Positions 53,492 through 61,723 of a DNA stretch of 64,000 nt are shown piece by piece. A program made the translations under genes and the position numbers. Location: positions 63,368-127,367 of the forward strand of contig NZ_PDHM01000012.1 of NCBI RefSeq assembly GCF_002573715.1, read 5' to 3'. The notes under the pieces were generated by a model. It was given only the letters and a program-made list of their open reading frames with translations, had not been told where the DNA came from and did no database searches. This stretch comes from Paenibacillus sp. EZ-K15. GTDB taxonomy: Bacteria; Bacillota; Bacilli; Paenibacillales; Paenibacillaceae. Position 1 is the stretch's first letter. The number at the start of each line of letters is the position of its first letter.

Positions 53492-55282
53492 ATGATGGCG
53501 TTGACTCGCTGGGTCCGGGATCGGTTTTCGCAAAATATTCAAACCCGCTTGACCGGTTATTTTCTGCTGATCCTGCTGCCATTGGTCATCATCAGCCTGT
53601 TTGCGGTGGAACGGTCCCGGGATATTCTATATGAACAGGCGGTTGAGCGGACAGAGATGGCGCTTTCGTCAGCAATGAACCATTTTGATCTGGCGCTGCA
53701 AAACGTGGAGGAGATATCCACCTTGATTGCAAGCGACCCTGGAATGAATGAGCTGCTGAACAAAAACAGCACCAACTTCTCCCCTCAATCGATCGTGGAT
53801 TTCTCGGATATATTGGAACAGTTATTGAATTCCGTTTCGGTGAACCGGTTTGTATCCCAAATTTCGGTGTATCATCAGGCGTCCAATAGGATTATCTCTA
53901 CCCATTACGGCGGCAAAAAGCTGACGGGCGAGACGCAGCAGGAATGGCTTGTCGAAGCTGCCCGGAGGAACGGAACGGGGATTTCCTACGTCATGTCGGA
54001 AGCCTCTGTAGCGGAGGGAATCACGTTTGGACAGATGACGAATACGGACAGCGTCTCCTTGATTCGGGCCATGGACCTGTACAACAGCGAACGGCAGTCG
54101 AACCTGCTGGTGGTGTCTATTAACAAGAGCAAGCTGTTAAACATCATCAAGACGCTGCTTCCCTCCGAGAACAGCCGTATCGCCCTGTTGAACGAAAAGG
54201 GAGAAGTGGTGGTGGAGACCGGCAGAGTGCATGAGGATAACATTTCTGACAAGGATATGACCGTAACCATTGACTCGGATTACTCCGCATGGCGCCTCGC
54301 GTTGGTACAGCCGAAAAGCGAGCTGTACAAAGAGACTGATCAGCTGCGCCTGTTCACGGTTGCGATCATCGGGTTAAGCATCCTGCTGGCCATCATTATT
54401 TCATGGGTGGTGTACAGTGGAATTGCCTCACCTGTGTTGAAATTGTCGCGCGGGATGAAGCGGCTCAGCAGCGGGGAGCTGAATATTCATGTCGATACCA
54501 AGCGGAAGGACGAGTTCGGTTTTCTCATTCAGTCGTTTAACAAGATGGCCGTCGTACAGAAGCATCTGATCGAGGATCATTACGAGCAGCAGCTGCGATT
54601 AACGACGACGGAGCTGAAGTTTCTGCAATCCCAGATCAATCCGCATTTTCTATACAATACACTCGATTCGATATACTGGACGGCCAAAAACTACGATGCG
54701 GATGAGATCAGCGAGATGGTAATGAATCTGTCGAAGTTTTTCCGGTTGAGCCTGAACAAGGGCAGGCAGGTGTTTACGATTGAGGAGAGCATCACCCATC
54801 TGCACTACTATTTACGAATTCAGCAGCTTCGTTTCATGGACAATTTCACCGTGGATTATCACATTTCGGAAGAGAGCAAGCATGTCCCGCTCCTCAAGCT
54901 CCTTCTCCAGCCTTTGGTGGAGAATGCCATCATTCATGGCATGGAGGGTAAATCCTCAGGAGGGAGCCTGGTCATATCCAGCCGGATCGAAAAGGGGCAG
55001 ACCGTGGTCATCAGCGTACAAGATAACGGGCCGGGGATTAGGGAAGAACGGCTCTGTTATATTCAGCATGAGCTGGAGATGATGGGTTCCCGCAGCGTGC
55101 CGGCATCTTCCCAGGATGAGGAGCATGTGAAGGATCTGTTCGGCCTTCGGAACGTGCTGAGCCGAATGAAGCTGTATTATGGCAGGGAAGCCCAGCTCAC
55201 GGTTCACAGTGTCTCAGGGGAAGGCACAACCGTCACCATTTCCATTCCGCTGGATCGCTGCAAGGAAGTTAGCTTGAAGTAG
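53492..55282 (+). CDS. Sensor histidine kinase, YesM type
   Basis: A 596-residue membrane kinase. Helix 1 is at about 20-40 (LTGYFLLILLPLVIISLFAV), an extracytoplasmic sensor follows (about 45-290), helix 2 at about 295-317 (AIIGLSILLAIIISWVVYSG), HAMP (SGELNIHVDTKRKDEFGFLI), then the LytS/YesM-type His_kinase domain with phosphorylated His385 in QSQINPHFLYNTLDSIYW and a HATPase domain (VQDNGPGIREE). Start ATG 53492, six bases after AGAGGGGG; the frame is open upstream into the previous gene. The response regulator follows. Confidence 0.93.
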   Translation: MMALTRWVRDRFSQNIQTRLTGYFLLILLPLVIISLFAVERSRDILYEQAVERTEMALSSAMNHFDLALQNVEEISTLIASDPGMNELLNKNSTNFSPQSIVDFSDILEQLLNSVSVNRFVSQISVYHQASNRIISTHYGGKKLTGETQQEWLVEAARRNGTGISYVMSEASVAEGITFGQMTNTDSVSLIRAMDLYNSERQSNLLVVSINKSKLLNIIKTLLPSENSRIALLNEKGEVVVETGRVHEDNISDKDMTVTIDSDYSAWRLALVQPKSELYKETDQLRLFTVAIIGLSILLAIIISWVVYSGIASPVLKLSRGMKRLSSGELNIHVDTKRKDEFGFLIQSFNKMAVVQKHLIEDHYEQQLRLTTTELKFLQSQINPHFLYNTLDSIYWTAKNYDADEISEMVMNLSKFFRLSLNKGRQVFTIEESITHLHYYLRIQQLRFMDNFTVDYHISEESKHVPLLKLLLQPLVENAIIHGMEGKSSGGSLVISSRIEKGQTVVISVQDNGPGIREERLCYIQHELEMMGSRSVPASSQDEEHVKDLFGLRNVLSRMKLYYGREAQLTVHSVSGEGTTVTISIPLDRCKEVSLK

Positions 55283-55319
55283 GTACTCATATATAGATCG
55301 TTCGAAAGGGGAAGACCGC

Positions 55320-56930
55320 ATGAATCTCATGATTGTGGAAGACGAACCCCGGCTGCGTAATGCACTAGCTTACAATATCCCGTGGGACAAGTATGGAATT
55401 GAAGTGGTTGGTATGGCGTCCAACGGTGTCGAAGCCCTTGAGCTTGTAAGCCGGAAGAAACCGGATATTATGCTGATCGATGTGCAGATGCCTGAAATGG
55501 ATGGATTGACACTCCTTGGCGAGCTGCGAAGCCGGCAGGACATTAGCCGATTGACGAAAATGATCATTCTGAGCGGACATGATAACTTCGAATTCGCGCA
55601 GCTTGCGCTGGAATACGGGGTGTCCAAATATTTATTGAAGCCCGCCGGCGAGGAGGATATCCTCGAAGCGGTGCTTGAAGCGAGGCAGCAGCTTCGGGAA
55701 GATCTGGAGCAGTGGCAGCGCAAGGCTGCGTTGGAACAGAAATGGAAAGACAATCTTCCGCACCTGCAAAATCTATTTTTTATCCAATGGGTGAGCGGCA
55801 AATATACAAAGCAGGATGTTCTTAGCAAGAGCAAGGAATTATATATTCCGTTGAAGGAGGACGACCGCATCGCGGTAGCCGTGGTGGACCTGGACCCGCT
55901 GCCGGAGCATGAGACCCGGTTTCAGCGGGGGGATGTCGAGCTGCTGCAGTTTACGATGCAGTGCCTGGCTAAGGAGCTGTTGTCCCATCCCTCTCTCTGG
56001 ATCACGTCGGATTCCGGCAGTATGCTACTGATGGTGTTGTTCGTGAAGGAAAATCAAGACGCCAAGGAGGCCATGCTGCGGCTGAATGCGGATGTATCCA
56101 AGCTGCTCTCCCAGACGAAGGAAGTGCTGAAGTTGACGGCAAGTGCCGGCATCTGTGCTTCGATCGGGGCGATTGAAGATATGAGCCTGCTGTATACGCA
56201 GGCCTGCCGGGCACTTCAGGACCGCGTCGTGTATGGACACGATCTCGCGATCCCTTACCGGGAGCAGCACAAGCGAGATATCCAGGGCGTGATCGTGCAG
56301 CAGAATCTGGAGAAGACGCTGGAGATCGCGCTTGAAACCGCGGACGAGATGAAAGCTCTGGAGGCGCTGAAGGGGTTATGGGAAGAAGCCTTCTCCAGAT
56401 CCGAATCCTCGGATGAATTCCATGAGGCGGTTCTATACATGAACAGCTTCTTTACCCGAATGATCCAGAAGCAGGGCTGGACGGTAAAAAAAGTCGTTGA
56501 CGAGGATATCGATTTCTTCCAAAACGTCAAGCTGCTGAGCACCAAAATGCAAACCTGGTCGCTCTTGGAGCGCACGGTGAAGCATATCGTTTCCTTTATG
56601 AGCGAGCAGCGGAAAACGACAAGCCATCAGGTGGTGAAGGATATTCTGAACCTGCTTGAGGAGGAGATGGATCAGGAAATTACGCTGCATACGGTGGCAG
56701 ACCGGCTCTATGTCAATTCTTCCTATCTCAGCCGGCTGTTCAAGCAGGAAATGGGGGTTGTCTTCTCGACCTATGTGCTGGAACGCAAAATGGAGCGGGC
56801 CAAGTCGCTGCTGCAGGAAGGACTTAAAGTGTACGATGCCGCCCGGCTGGTCGGGTACCGCGATGTCAGTTATTTCACCAAGGTGTTTCGGAAGTATTGG
56901 GGGGTGAATCCGGGGGAATTTAAAGGGTGA
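55320..56930 (+). CDS. Response regulator, YesN type (receiver plus AraC HTH)
   Basis: A 536-residue regulator. The receiver domain (1-125) has the acidic pocket VEDEP and phosphoacceptor Asp54 in LIDVQMPEMDG, plus KYLLKPAGEEDI. A middle region of about 300 residues has no motif I can name. The C-terminal AraC HTH pair (about 435-530) has LYVNSSYLSRLFKQEMG and YDAARLVGYRDVSYFTKVF. It is paired with the YesM-type kinase and likely activates the sugar-transport genes downstream. GAAAGGGGAA precedes ATG 55320. Confidence 0.93.
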   Translation: MNLMIVEDEPRLRNALAYNIPWDKYGIEVVGMASNGVEALELVSRKKPDIMLIDVQMPEMDGLTLLGELRSRQDISRLTKMIILSGHDNFEFAQLALEYGVSKYLLKPAGEEDILEAVLEARQQLREDLEQWQRKAALEQKWKDNLPHLQNLFFIQWVSGKYTKQDVLSKSKELYIPLKEDDRIAVAVVDLDPLPEHETRFQRGDVELLQFTMQCLAKELLSHPSLWITSDSGSMLLMVLFVKENQDAKEAMLRLNADVSKLLSQTKEVLKLTASAGICASIGAIEDMSLLYTQACRALQDRVVYGHDLAIPYREQHKRDIQGVIVQQNLEKTLEIALETADEMKALEALKGLWEEAFSRSESSDEFHEAVLYMNSFFTRMIQKQGWTVKKVVDEDIDFFQNVKLLSTKMQTWSLLERTVKHIVSFMSEQRKTTSHQVVKDILNLLEEEMDQEITLHTVADRLYVNSSYLSRLFKQEMGVVFSTYVLERKMERAKSLLQEGLKVYDAARLVGYRDVSYFTKVFRKYWGVNPGEFKG

Positions 56931-57866
56931 GCAGTGAGGTCGCCTGGGTTGTGAAGGCTTGAAAACCCATCGTTCTATGCCGCTGCGCGGTCGTATCGTT
57001 CCTTCAATCGCTGTTGTCGCCGAAATTCCTGGGAATTATGATTACAGCGGAAGAATTTCGGCTCCAAAGGCGCCCACTATCGTTTTTCCGGAATCGATAC
57101 GCCCTCTCCGCTGGTCCGTGGGGGTCCAAACCATCCAAAAAGCTCCCCCCATGAGGGTGGGGGAGGGGTGAAAACGCAGCGCAGCATAGCATGCCGCTGT
57201 TACTTAAACAAGCAAACGAGCCGTTCGGGTCATACATCCCGAACGGCTCGTTTGCTTTTACCCCCAGCCCCAACCATCGGCAGGGCGGAAGTAATCACCC
57301 GCGCAGTGTGGTTAGGGAGTGTATGGAGGCCAAGCTAGGCAGAAAGCAGCGAGGCCTCCCATATGGCGACGAAACACGGCATTGCCGTGCTTCGAATGCC
57401 AACTTCATTCTTGAGTAAGCTTCAACGGAGCAGGCGGAAGTGTTCTGTAGAAGCGTGAGCGGTCCCCTTTATCCCCGGATTTCAACATTGTTTCATTCAT
57501 TCAGAAGAAATTCGGGGGTAACAGGGATCGGAAGAACAATCCGCATGCGGAGTGATGAACAAATCCTCTTTTTTCGATGAAGGTTCAAATGGGGCTAGGG
57601 GTTCAAATGGTCCAAGGGGTTTTGAAAGCAAATGGTTTGAATCTCAGTTGTGAATTTCGGTTGGCAGCGATTAGCCGATCGTCACAAGTTAACACCCCAT
57701 GAAACACCCATCACAGCCTCATGGCACAATTACTGACGTCCATGCCCCAACACAACATCATATTACCATAAATAGTAATGATCCTCGCCTACTCAGTCGC
57801 TTCGGCGGGAATTACAATTTGTAGTAACCAAGGAGATTGAATCAATAGAAAGGGGGAGACGAGTCG
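56931..57866. other. 936-base gap with several inverted repeats, no convincing gene
   Basis: No open frame with a ribosome site is credible. It holds an inverted repeat CCGAAATTC (57020-57028) / GAATTTCGG (57053-57061), CTCCCCC (57143-57149) / GGGGGAG (57159-57165), the strong hairpin at 57210-57257, a perfect palindrome TCCGCATGCGGA (57540-57551) and a direct repeat GGTTCAAATGG (57582-57592, 57600-57610). It may be decayed coding sequence, repeats and the promoter region of the LplB/LplC permeases. Confidence 0.5.
57210..57260 (+). terminator. Strong hairpin, probable terminator of the YesMN transcript
   Basis: 20-bp perfect stem (57210-57229 with 57238-57257), starting AAGCAAACGAGCCG, with loop TCATACAT and then only TTA. 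It is one of the strongest inverted repeats of the window. Confidence 0.6.
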
Positions 57867-58835
57867 ATGAAACCCACGATAGAACCATCGCCGGCACCGT
57901 ATAGAGAGATGAAGAAAAAACGAGGGTACTGGGGCCGTTTAGGGTCGGACATATGGAAAGAGTGGGATCTTTATTTGCTGCTCGTACCGGGCATCCTGTT
58001 CATTTTACTGTTCAAATACACGCCGATGTACGGGATTACGATCGCATTTAAGGATTTCAACATATTCACCGGATTTGCCGACAGCCCGTGGGTAGGATGG
58101 AAGCATTTCGCGAAGCTGTTTACATCGCCGGACTTTGCTCAGGTATTCCAAAATACGGTCATCATCAGCTTCCTGAAAATCGTGATTTTGTTTCCGCTCC
58201 CTATCATTATCGCTCTGATGCTCAATGAGCTGAGGAATATGATGTTCAAGCGAACGGTGCAAACCGTCATCTATTTACCGCATTTCCTGTCCTGGGTTAT
58301 TGTTGGCGGATTGTTTATCGATATCCTTTCAACGAACGGAGGAATCGTTAATAAAGTTTTGGTATCCCTAGGGATGGAGCAGATTGCGTTTTTCCTGGAT
58401 AACAGCGTGTTCCGAAGCGTACTGATCACCTCGGCAGGCTGGAAGGAAACCGGATGGAGCACGATCGTATATTTGGCAGCGTTTACAATGATCGACCCGA
58501 TGCTGTATGAAGCGGCGAAGATCGACGGGGCCGGACGATGGAAGCAGTTGTGGCACATCACACTGCCGGGGATCGCCCCGATTATAGTCCTGATGTTTAT
58601 CCTGCGGCTCGGAAACGTTCTGGAAGCGGGAACGGAACAGATTCTCGTCATGTACAATCCGGTGGTGTACCAGGTATCGGATGTCATTGGAACCTATGTA
58701 TACCGGCAGGGTCTCGGGAACCAGGATTATAGCTTCTCGACCGCGGTTGGCTTGTTCGAAGCCGTTATATCCTTCACATTGGTCATCATGGGCAATGCCA
58801 TGAGCAGAAAATACTTACAGCGCGGGATCTGGTAA
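57867..58835 (+). CDS. Sugar ABC transporter permease (LplB-like)
   Basis: A 322-residue permease of the LplB/YtcP family. After a hydrophilic N-terminus, helix 1 is at about 36-56 (LYLLLVPGILFILLFKYTPM), followed by five more. The EAA loop is DPMLYEAAKIDGAGRWKQLW (about 210-229). The Lpl pair is the standard permease next to YesMN-type binding proteins in Paenibacillus. The ribosome site is AAAGGGGGAGA. The second permease follows after 16 bases. Confidence 0.93.
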   Translation: MKPTIEPSPAPYREMKKKRGYWGRLGSDIWKEWDLYLLLVPGILFILLFKYTPMYGITIAFKDFNIFTGFADSPWVGWKHFAKLFTSPDFAQVFQNTVIISFLKIVILFPLPIIIALMLNELRNMMFKRTVQTVIYLPHFLSWVIVGGLFIDILSTNGGIVNKVLVSLGMEQIAFFLDNSVFRSVLITSAGWKETGWSTIVYLAAFTMIDPMLYEAAKIDGAGRWKQLWHITLPGIAPIIVLMFILRLGNVLEAGTEQILVMYNPVVYQVSDVIGTYVYRQGLGNQDYSFSTAVGLFEAVISFTLVIMGNAMSRKYLQRGIW

Positions 58836-58851
58836 AGAAAGGGTGGCGCAA

Positions 58852-59769
58852 ATGGATCACAAAAAAGCTTTGGAAGGAACAAACACCACCCGAGGTGTCA
58901 TCCAAACGTCGTTTTCGGAAAAATGCTTCTCGGTATTTAATTATACGTTCTTCATCGTGATGGGTTTAACGACCCTGCTGCCTTTCATGAACCTGATCGC
59001 CAAATCCTTGAGCAGCGAGGGAGCCGTCATTTCGGGCCAGGTTGGACTGCTTCCGGTCGGGGTTCAATTCGATACCTACAAGTATGTGCTTCAGGATTCC
59101 ATGTTCTTGAATTCGCTCAAGGTTTCCATTTTTCTGACGATCATCGGAACAGCTTGCAGCTTGTTTCTGACCACGCTGACGGCTTATCCGTTGTCCAAAT
59201 ACCGGCTTCGCGGACGGAAAGGACTGCTGTTGATCTTCGTATTCACGATGCTCTTCAGCGGCGGACTGATTCCGACTTACCTGCTCATGCAGAATTTGAA
59301 TCTGGTGAACTCCTTCCCGGTGTTATTCCTCCCGGCGATGGTAAACGTGTACAACATGCTCATCATTAAAAACTATTTCGAGGGCCTTCCGGATGAGCTG
59401 GAGGAGTCCGCCAAGCTGGACGGCGCGGGGAATATCCGCATCCTGGTCTCGGTCATTGTGCCGCTATCGCTTCCGGTCATGGCAACGATTGGACTGTTCT
59501 TTGCGGTCGCTTTCTGGAATGACTATTTTGCGGCGATGATCTACATTACCGACCCGGCGATCAAACCGATGCAGCTGTACCTGAAGGAACTGCTGGTTTC
59601 GTCCAGCGGGGACTTCCTGAAGGATAATGTCGACGCCGCGATTAACGCGACGCCGCAGTCCATACAAGCATCTTCGATCCTGCTGGCAACGATCCCGATT
59701 TTGCTGGTGTATCCGTTCCTGCAAAAATATTTTGTCAAAGGCGTGCTGGTAGGTTCGGTTAAAGGCTAG
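58852..59769 (+). CDS. Sugar ABC transporter permease (LplC-like)
   Basis: A 305-residue permease with six predicted helices (FNYTFFIVMGLTTLLPFMNL). The EAA-type loop is GLPDELEESAKLDGAGNIRI and the end FVKGVLVGSVKG matches the family. The start ATG 58852 lies six bases after AAGGGTGG; GTG 58843 is inside that site. Binding protein 60059 follows across a 289-base gap with a repeat and hairpins. No ATPase is present. Confidence 0.93.
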   Translation: MDHKKALEGTNTTRGVIQTSFSEKCFSVFNYTFFIVMGLTTLLPFMNLIAKSLSSEGAVISGQVGLLPVGVQFDTYKYVLQDSMFLNSLKVSIFLTIIGTACSLFLTTLTAYPLSKYRLRGRKGLLLIFVFTMLFSGGLIPTYLLMQNLNLVNSFPVLFLPAMVNVYNMLIIKNYFEGLPDELEESAKLDGAGNIRILVSVIVPLSLPVMATIGLFFAVAFWNDYFAAMIYITDPAIKPMQLYLKELLVSSSGDFLKDNVDAAINATPQSIQASSILLATIPILLVYPFLQKYFVKGVLVGSVKG

Positions 59770-59786
59770 GTTCATCAGGTTTTATG

Positions 59787-59898
59787 AAGATATCAGAAAG
59801 TATAAACTTTGGAGGATCTGCAGCCTGATATCGCAAGAAAAACTACCGTTAAACGCGGTATGTCTTCTTTGAGAGTACGTCGATAGACGTTTTTCTTA
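59787..59898 (-). repeat. Structured dispersed repeat, copy 2 (inverted)
   Basis: The reverse complement of this 112-base segment matches copy 1 at 46557-46669 over its full length, with identical ends and centre and differences mainly in three loop regions. It sits in the gap between the LplC-like permease and binding protein 60059, in reverse orientation with respect to these genes. No clear target-site duplication is seen. Confidence 0.85.
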
Positions 59899-59979
59899 AC
59901 ATTATAGAAGCTATAATGTCCGGGGTCCCCGCAAAGTACCTGAATGGACTTCGGAGCAAGGCCCACTTTGTGGGGTTTT
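59899..59979 (+). terminator. Two further hairpins, the second terminator-like, before the binding-protein gene
   Basis: ACATTATAG (59899-59907) / CTATAATGT (59911-59919) directly adjoins the repeat. Then CCCCGCAAAGT (59927-59937) pairs with ACTTTGTGGGG (59965-59975, one G-U) and TTTT follows. The second looks like a terminator that would limit reading from the permeases into the binding protein. Confidence 0.55.
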
Positions 59980-60058
59980 CTGATAAAGGTGGTGATGCGC
60001 TTCGTATTGCTCAGATGGCAGAATTCATTGAATTTCTCAATCACAAGGAGGGTTATCC

Positions 60059-61597
60059 ATGATCAAGATTAAAAAATCCGCGGTATTGGCCGGGATTCTC
60101 GGATTCACGCTGGCGCTGTCCGGTTGCGGCGGCGGGGGAGGCGGCACGACGGACACGCCGGCTGCTCAACCATCGGATACACCGGCAAGCACCCCGAAAG
60201 ATGAGGGGAACAAAGACACAACGGCTGAAAAACCGGGGCTGCGCATGATCATGCAATATGGATTGTTTGATCCGAAGACCGAATACGTGGCTAAGTACAT
60301 CCAGGAAAGAACCGGATTCAATGTGGAGTACGAACTGCTGCCGGCCGAGAACGCGGATGAGAAGCTGAACCTGCTTGTATCCAGCAAAGATAACTATGAT
60401 TTGGTGAAATTGAATGCACTCCAGTTCTACAATCTGGCCTCTGCGGGAGCGCTCGAGCCGATCGATGAGCTGCTGGAATCCCACGGCAATTATATTAAAC
60501 AATCCATAAAACAAGAGTCCTTTGGCAGTGCAACGATCGATGGGAAAATCTTTGGTATTCCAGAGACGGGGGCAGGCGTAAGCATCGGCGAAGCGCTCGT
60601 CGTCAGACAAGACTGGATGGATGAGTTGGGATTGTCAACGCCTACGAACACTGATGAACTTTACAATGTACTTAAAACGATCAAGGAAAAGAAAAACGTC
60701 ATTCCGCTCACCATGAGCAAAGAGTCTACTTCCCTTTATGGCGATATTGCCACAACATTTGGCGTTTTGACCGATTGGAAGGAAGTCGATGGCAAGCTGG
60801 TTCATCGGGCTGAACAGCCAGAGATGAAAGAATATGTTGCTTATATGAATAAACTGTATAAAGAAGGCTTGCTCGATACGGAAATGCCGATTAATACCGC
60901 ACAGAAATCGATTGAGAAATTCTCGGGCGGTAAAGCAGCGATGTATAAGCTGGCCTGGTGGAATGCCGGGACGACGATTGCTGCGCTAGAGAAAAACTTT
61001 CCAGAAGCTAAGACCTCTGTCATCCCTTATCTGAAAGGCAAGGACGGTAAGGCTATGGTTGGAGTTAAAGCGAATACGACTTGGTATGTTGCTATTCTCA
61101 AATCCTCCAAGAATAAGGAAGCCTCTATGGATTTCCTCAACGCAAAAATGGAGCCTGAGACGTTTAAAGGCATCGCGCTGGGTAAAGAAGGCGTCCATCA
61201 TGAAGTGAAGGACGGAAAGTACTATCCGATTCTGCCGATTTTCAATGACGAATTGAATAATGCGAGCAGTTTCCTTACCGGGGTAGATGAAGAGAAGTAT
61301 CCGATCTACTGGCAAGCACGTGTACGTAAAGATCCTGTTCTTCAGGCGCACTTCGAAGAGTTCCAGAAAAATGCCGAAGGCATTATGGTTGTAGATCCTA
61401 TGTCGACAGCTCCACCAATTGATGCCGTATCCAAACACCAGCTGAAATTGTCGTCCATGCTCGATGACAATGTGCTGCAATTCATTTCCGGAGCGAAGCC
61501 GATTGATGCTTACGATCAATTCCTGGCTCAGTGGAGAGCTGAAGGCGGAGCTGATATGGTGGCTGCAGCAAACGAATGGTTTCAATCCACGAAGTAA
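60059..61597 (+). CDS. Extracellular solute-binding lipoprotein (LplA-like)
   Basis: A 512-residue binding lipoprotein: signal peptide VLAGILGFTLALSG and lipobox LSGCGGGGGG, then a Thr/Pro/Asp linker and the binding domains (YIQERTGFNVEYELLPAEN, GAGVSIGEALVVRQDWMDEL). It resembles in size and layout the binding protein at 51903. AAGGAGGG precedes ATG 60059. It is the nearest binding protein to the permeases at 57867-59769 and thus the more likely partner. Followed by a terminator. Confidence 0.93.
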   Translation: MIKIKKSAVLAGILGFTLALSGCGGGGGGTTDTPAAQPSDTPASTPKDEGNKDTTAEKPGLRMIMQYGLFDPKTEYVAKYIQERTGFNVEYELLPAENADEKLNLLVSSKDNYDLVKLNALQFYNLASAGALEPIDELLESHGNYIKQSIKQESFGSATIDGKIFGIPETGAGVSIGEALVVRQDWMDELGLSTPTNTDELYNVLKTIKEKKNVIPLTMSKESTSLYGDIATTFGVLTDWKEVDGKLVHRAEQPEMKEYVAYMNKLYKEGLLDTEMPINTAQKSIEKFSGGKAAMYKLAWWNAGTTIAALEKNFPEAKTSVIPYLKGKDGKAMVGVKANTTWYVAILKSSKNKEASMDFLNAKMEPETFKGIALGKEGVHHEVKDGKYYPILPIFNDELNNASSFLTGVDEEKYPIYWQARVRKDPVLQAHFEEFQKNAEGIMVVDPMSTAPPIDAVSKHQLKLSSMLDDNVLQFISGAKPIDAYDQFLAQWRAEGGADMVAAANEWFQSTK

Positions 61598-61606
61598 ATG
61601 ATTCAA

Positions 61607-61642
61607 TTTGAAAAAGCAGTCTGCGCTGGCGGCTGCTTTTTT
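61607..61642 (+). terminator. Terminator after the binding-protein gene
   Basis: AAAAAGCAG (61611-61619) / CTGCTTTTT (61633-61641) with a GC-rich loop and T run; flanking TTTG / CAAA extends the stem. Confidence 0.8.
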
Positions 61643-61723
61643 CAAAATTCGTAAAGGGGGTGACCGTTGAATTTATATTCATGTGATCGTTCATTCTGAA
61701 TAAAAGAAGGGTGGTATTCCTTG

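Noticed and set aside
56959..57171. 70-codon frame in the YesMN/Lpl gap
   Set aside because: No ribosome site; overlaps inverted repeats; Pro/Arg-rich translation typical for non-coding sequence.
57582..57610. GGTTCAAATGG direct repeat as start of a CRISPR or tandem array
   Set aside because: Only two copies 18 bases apart, no regular spacers and no cas gene.
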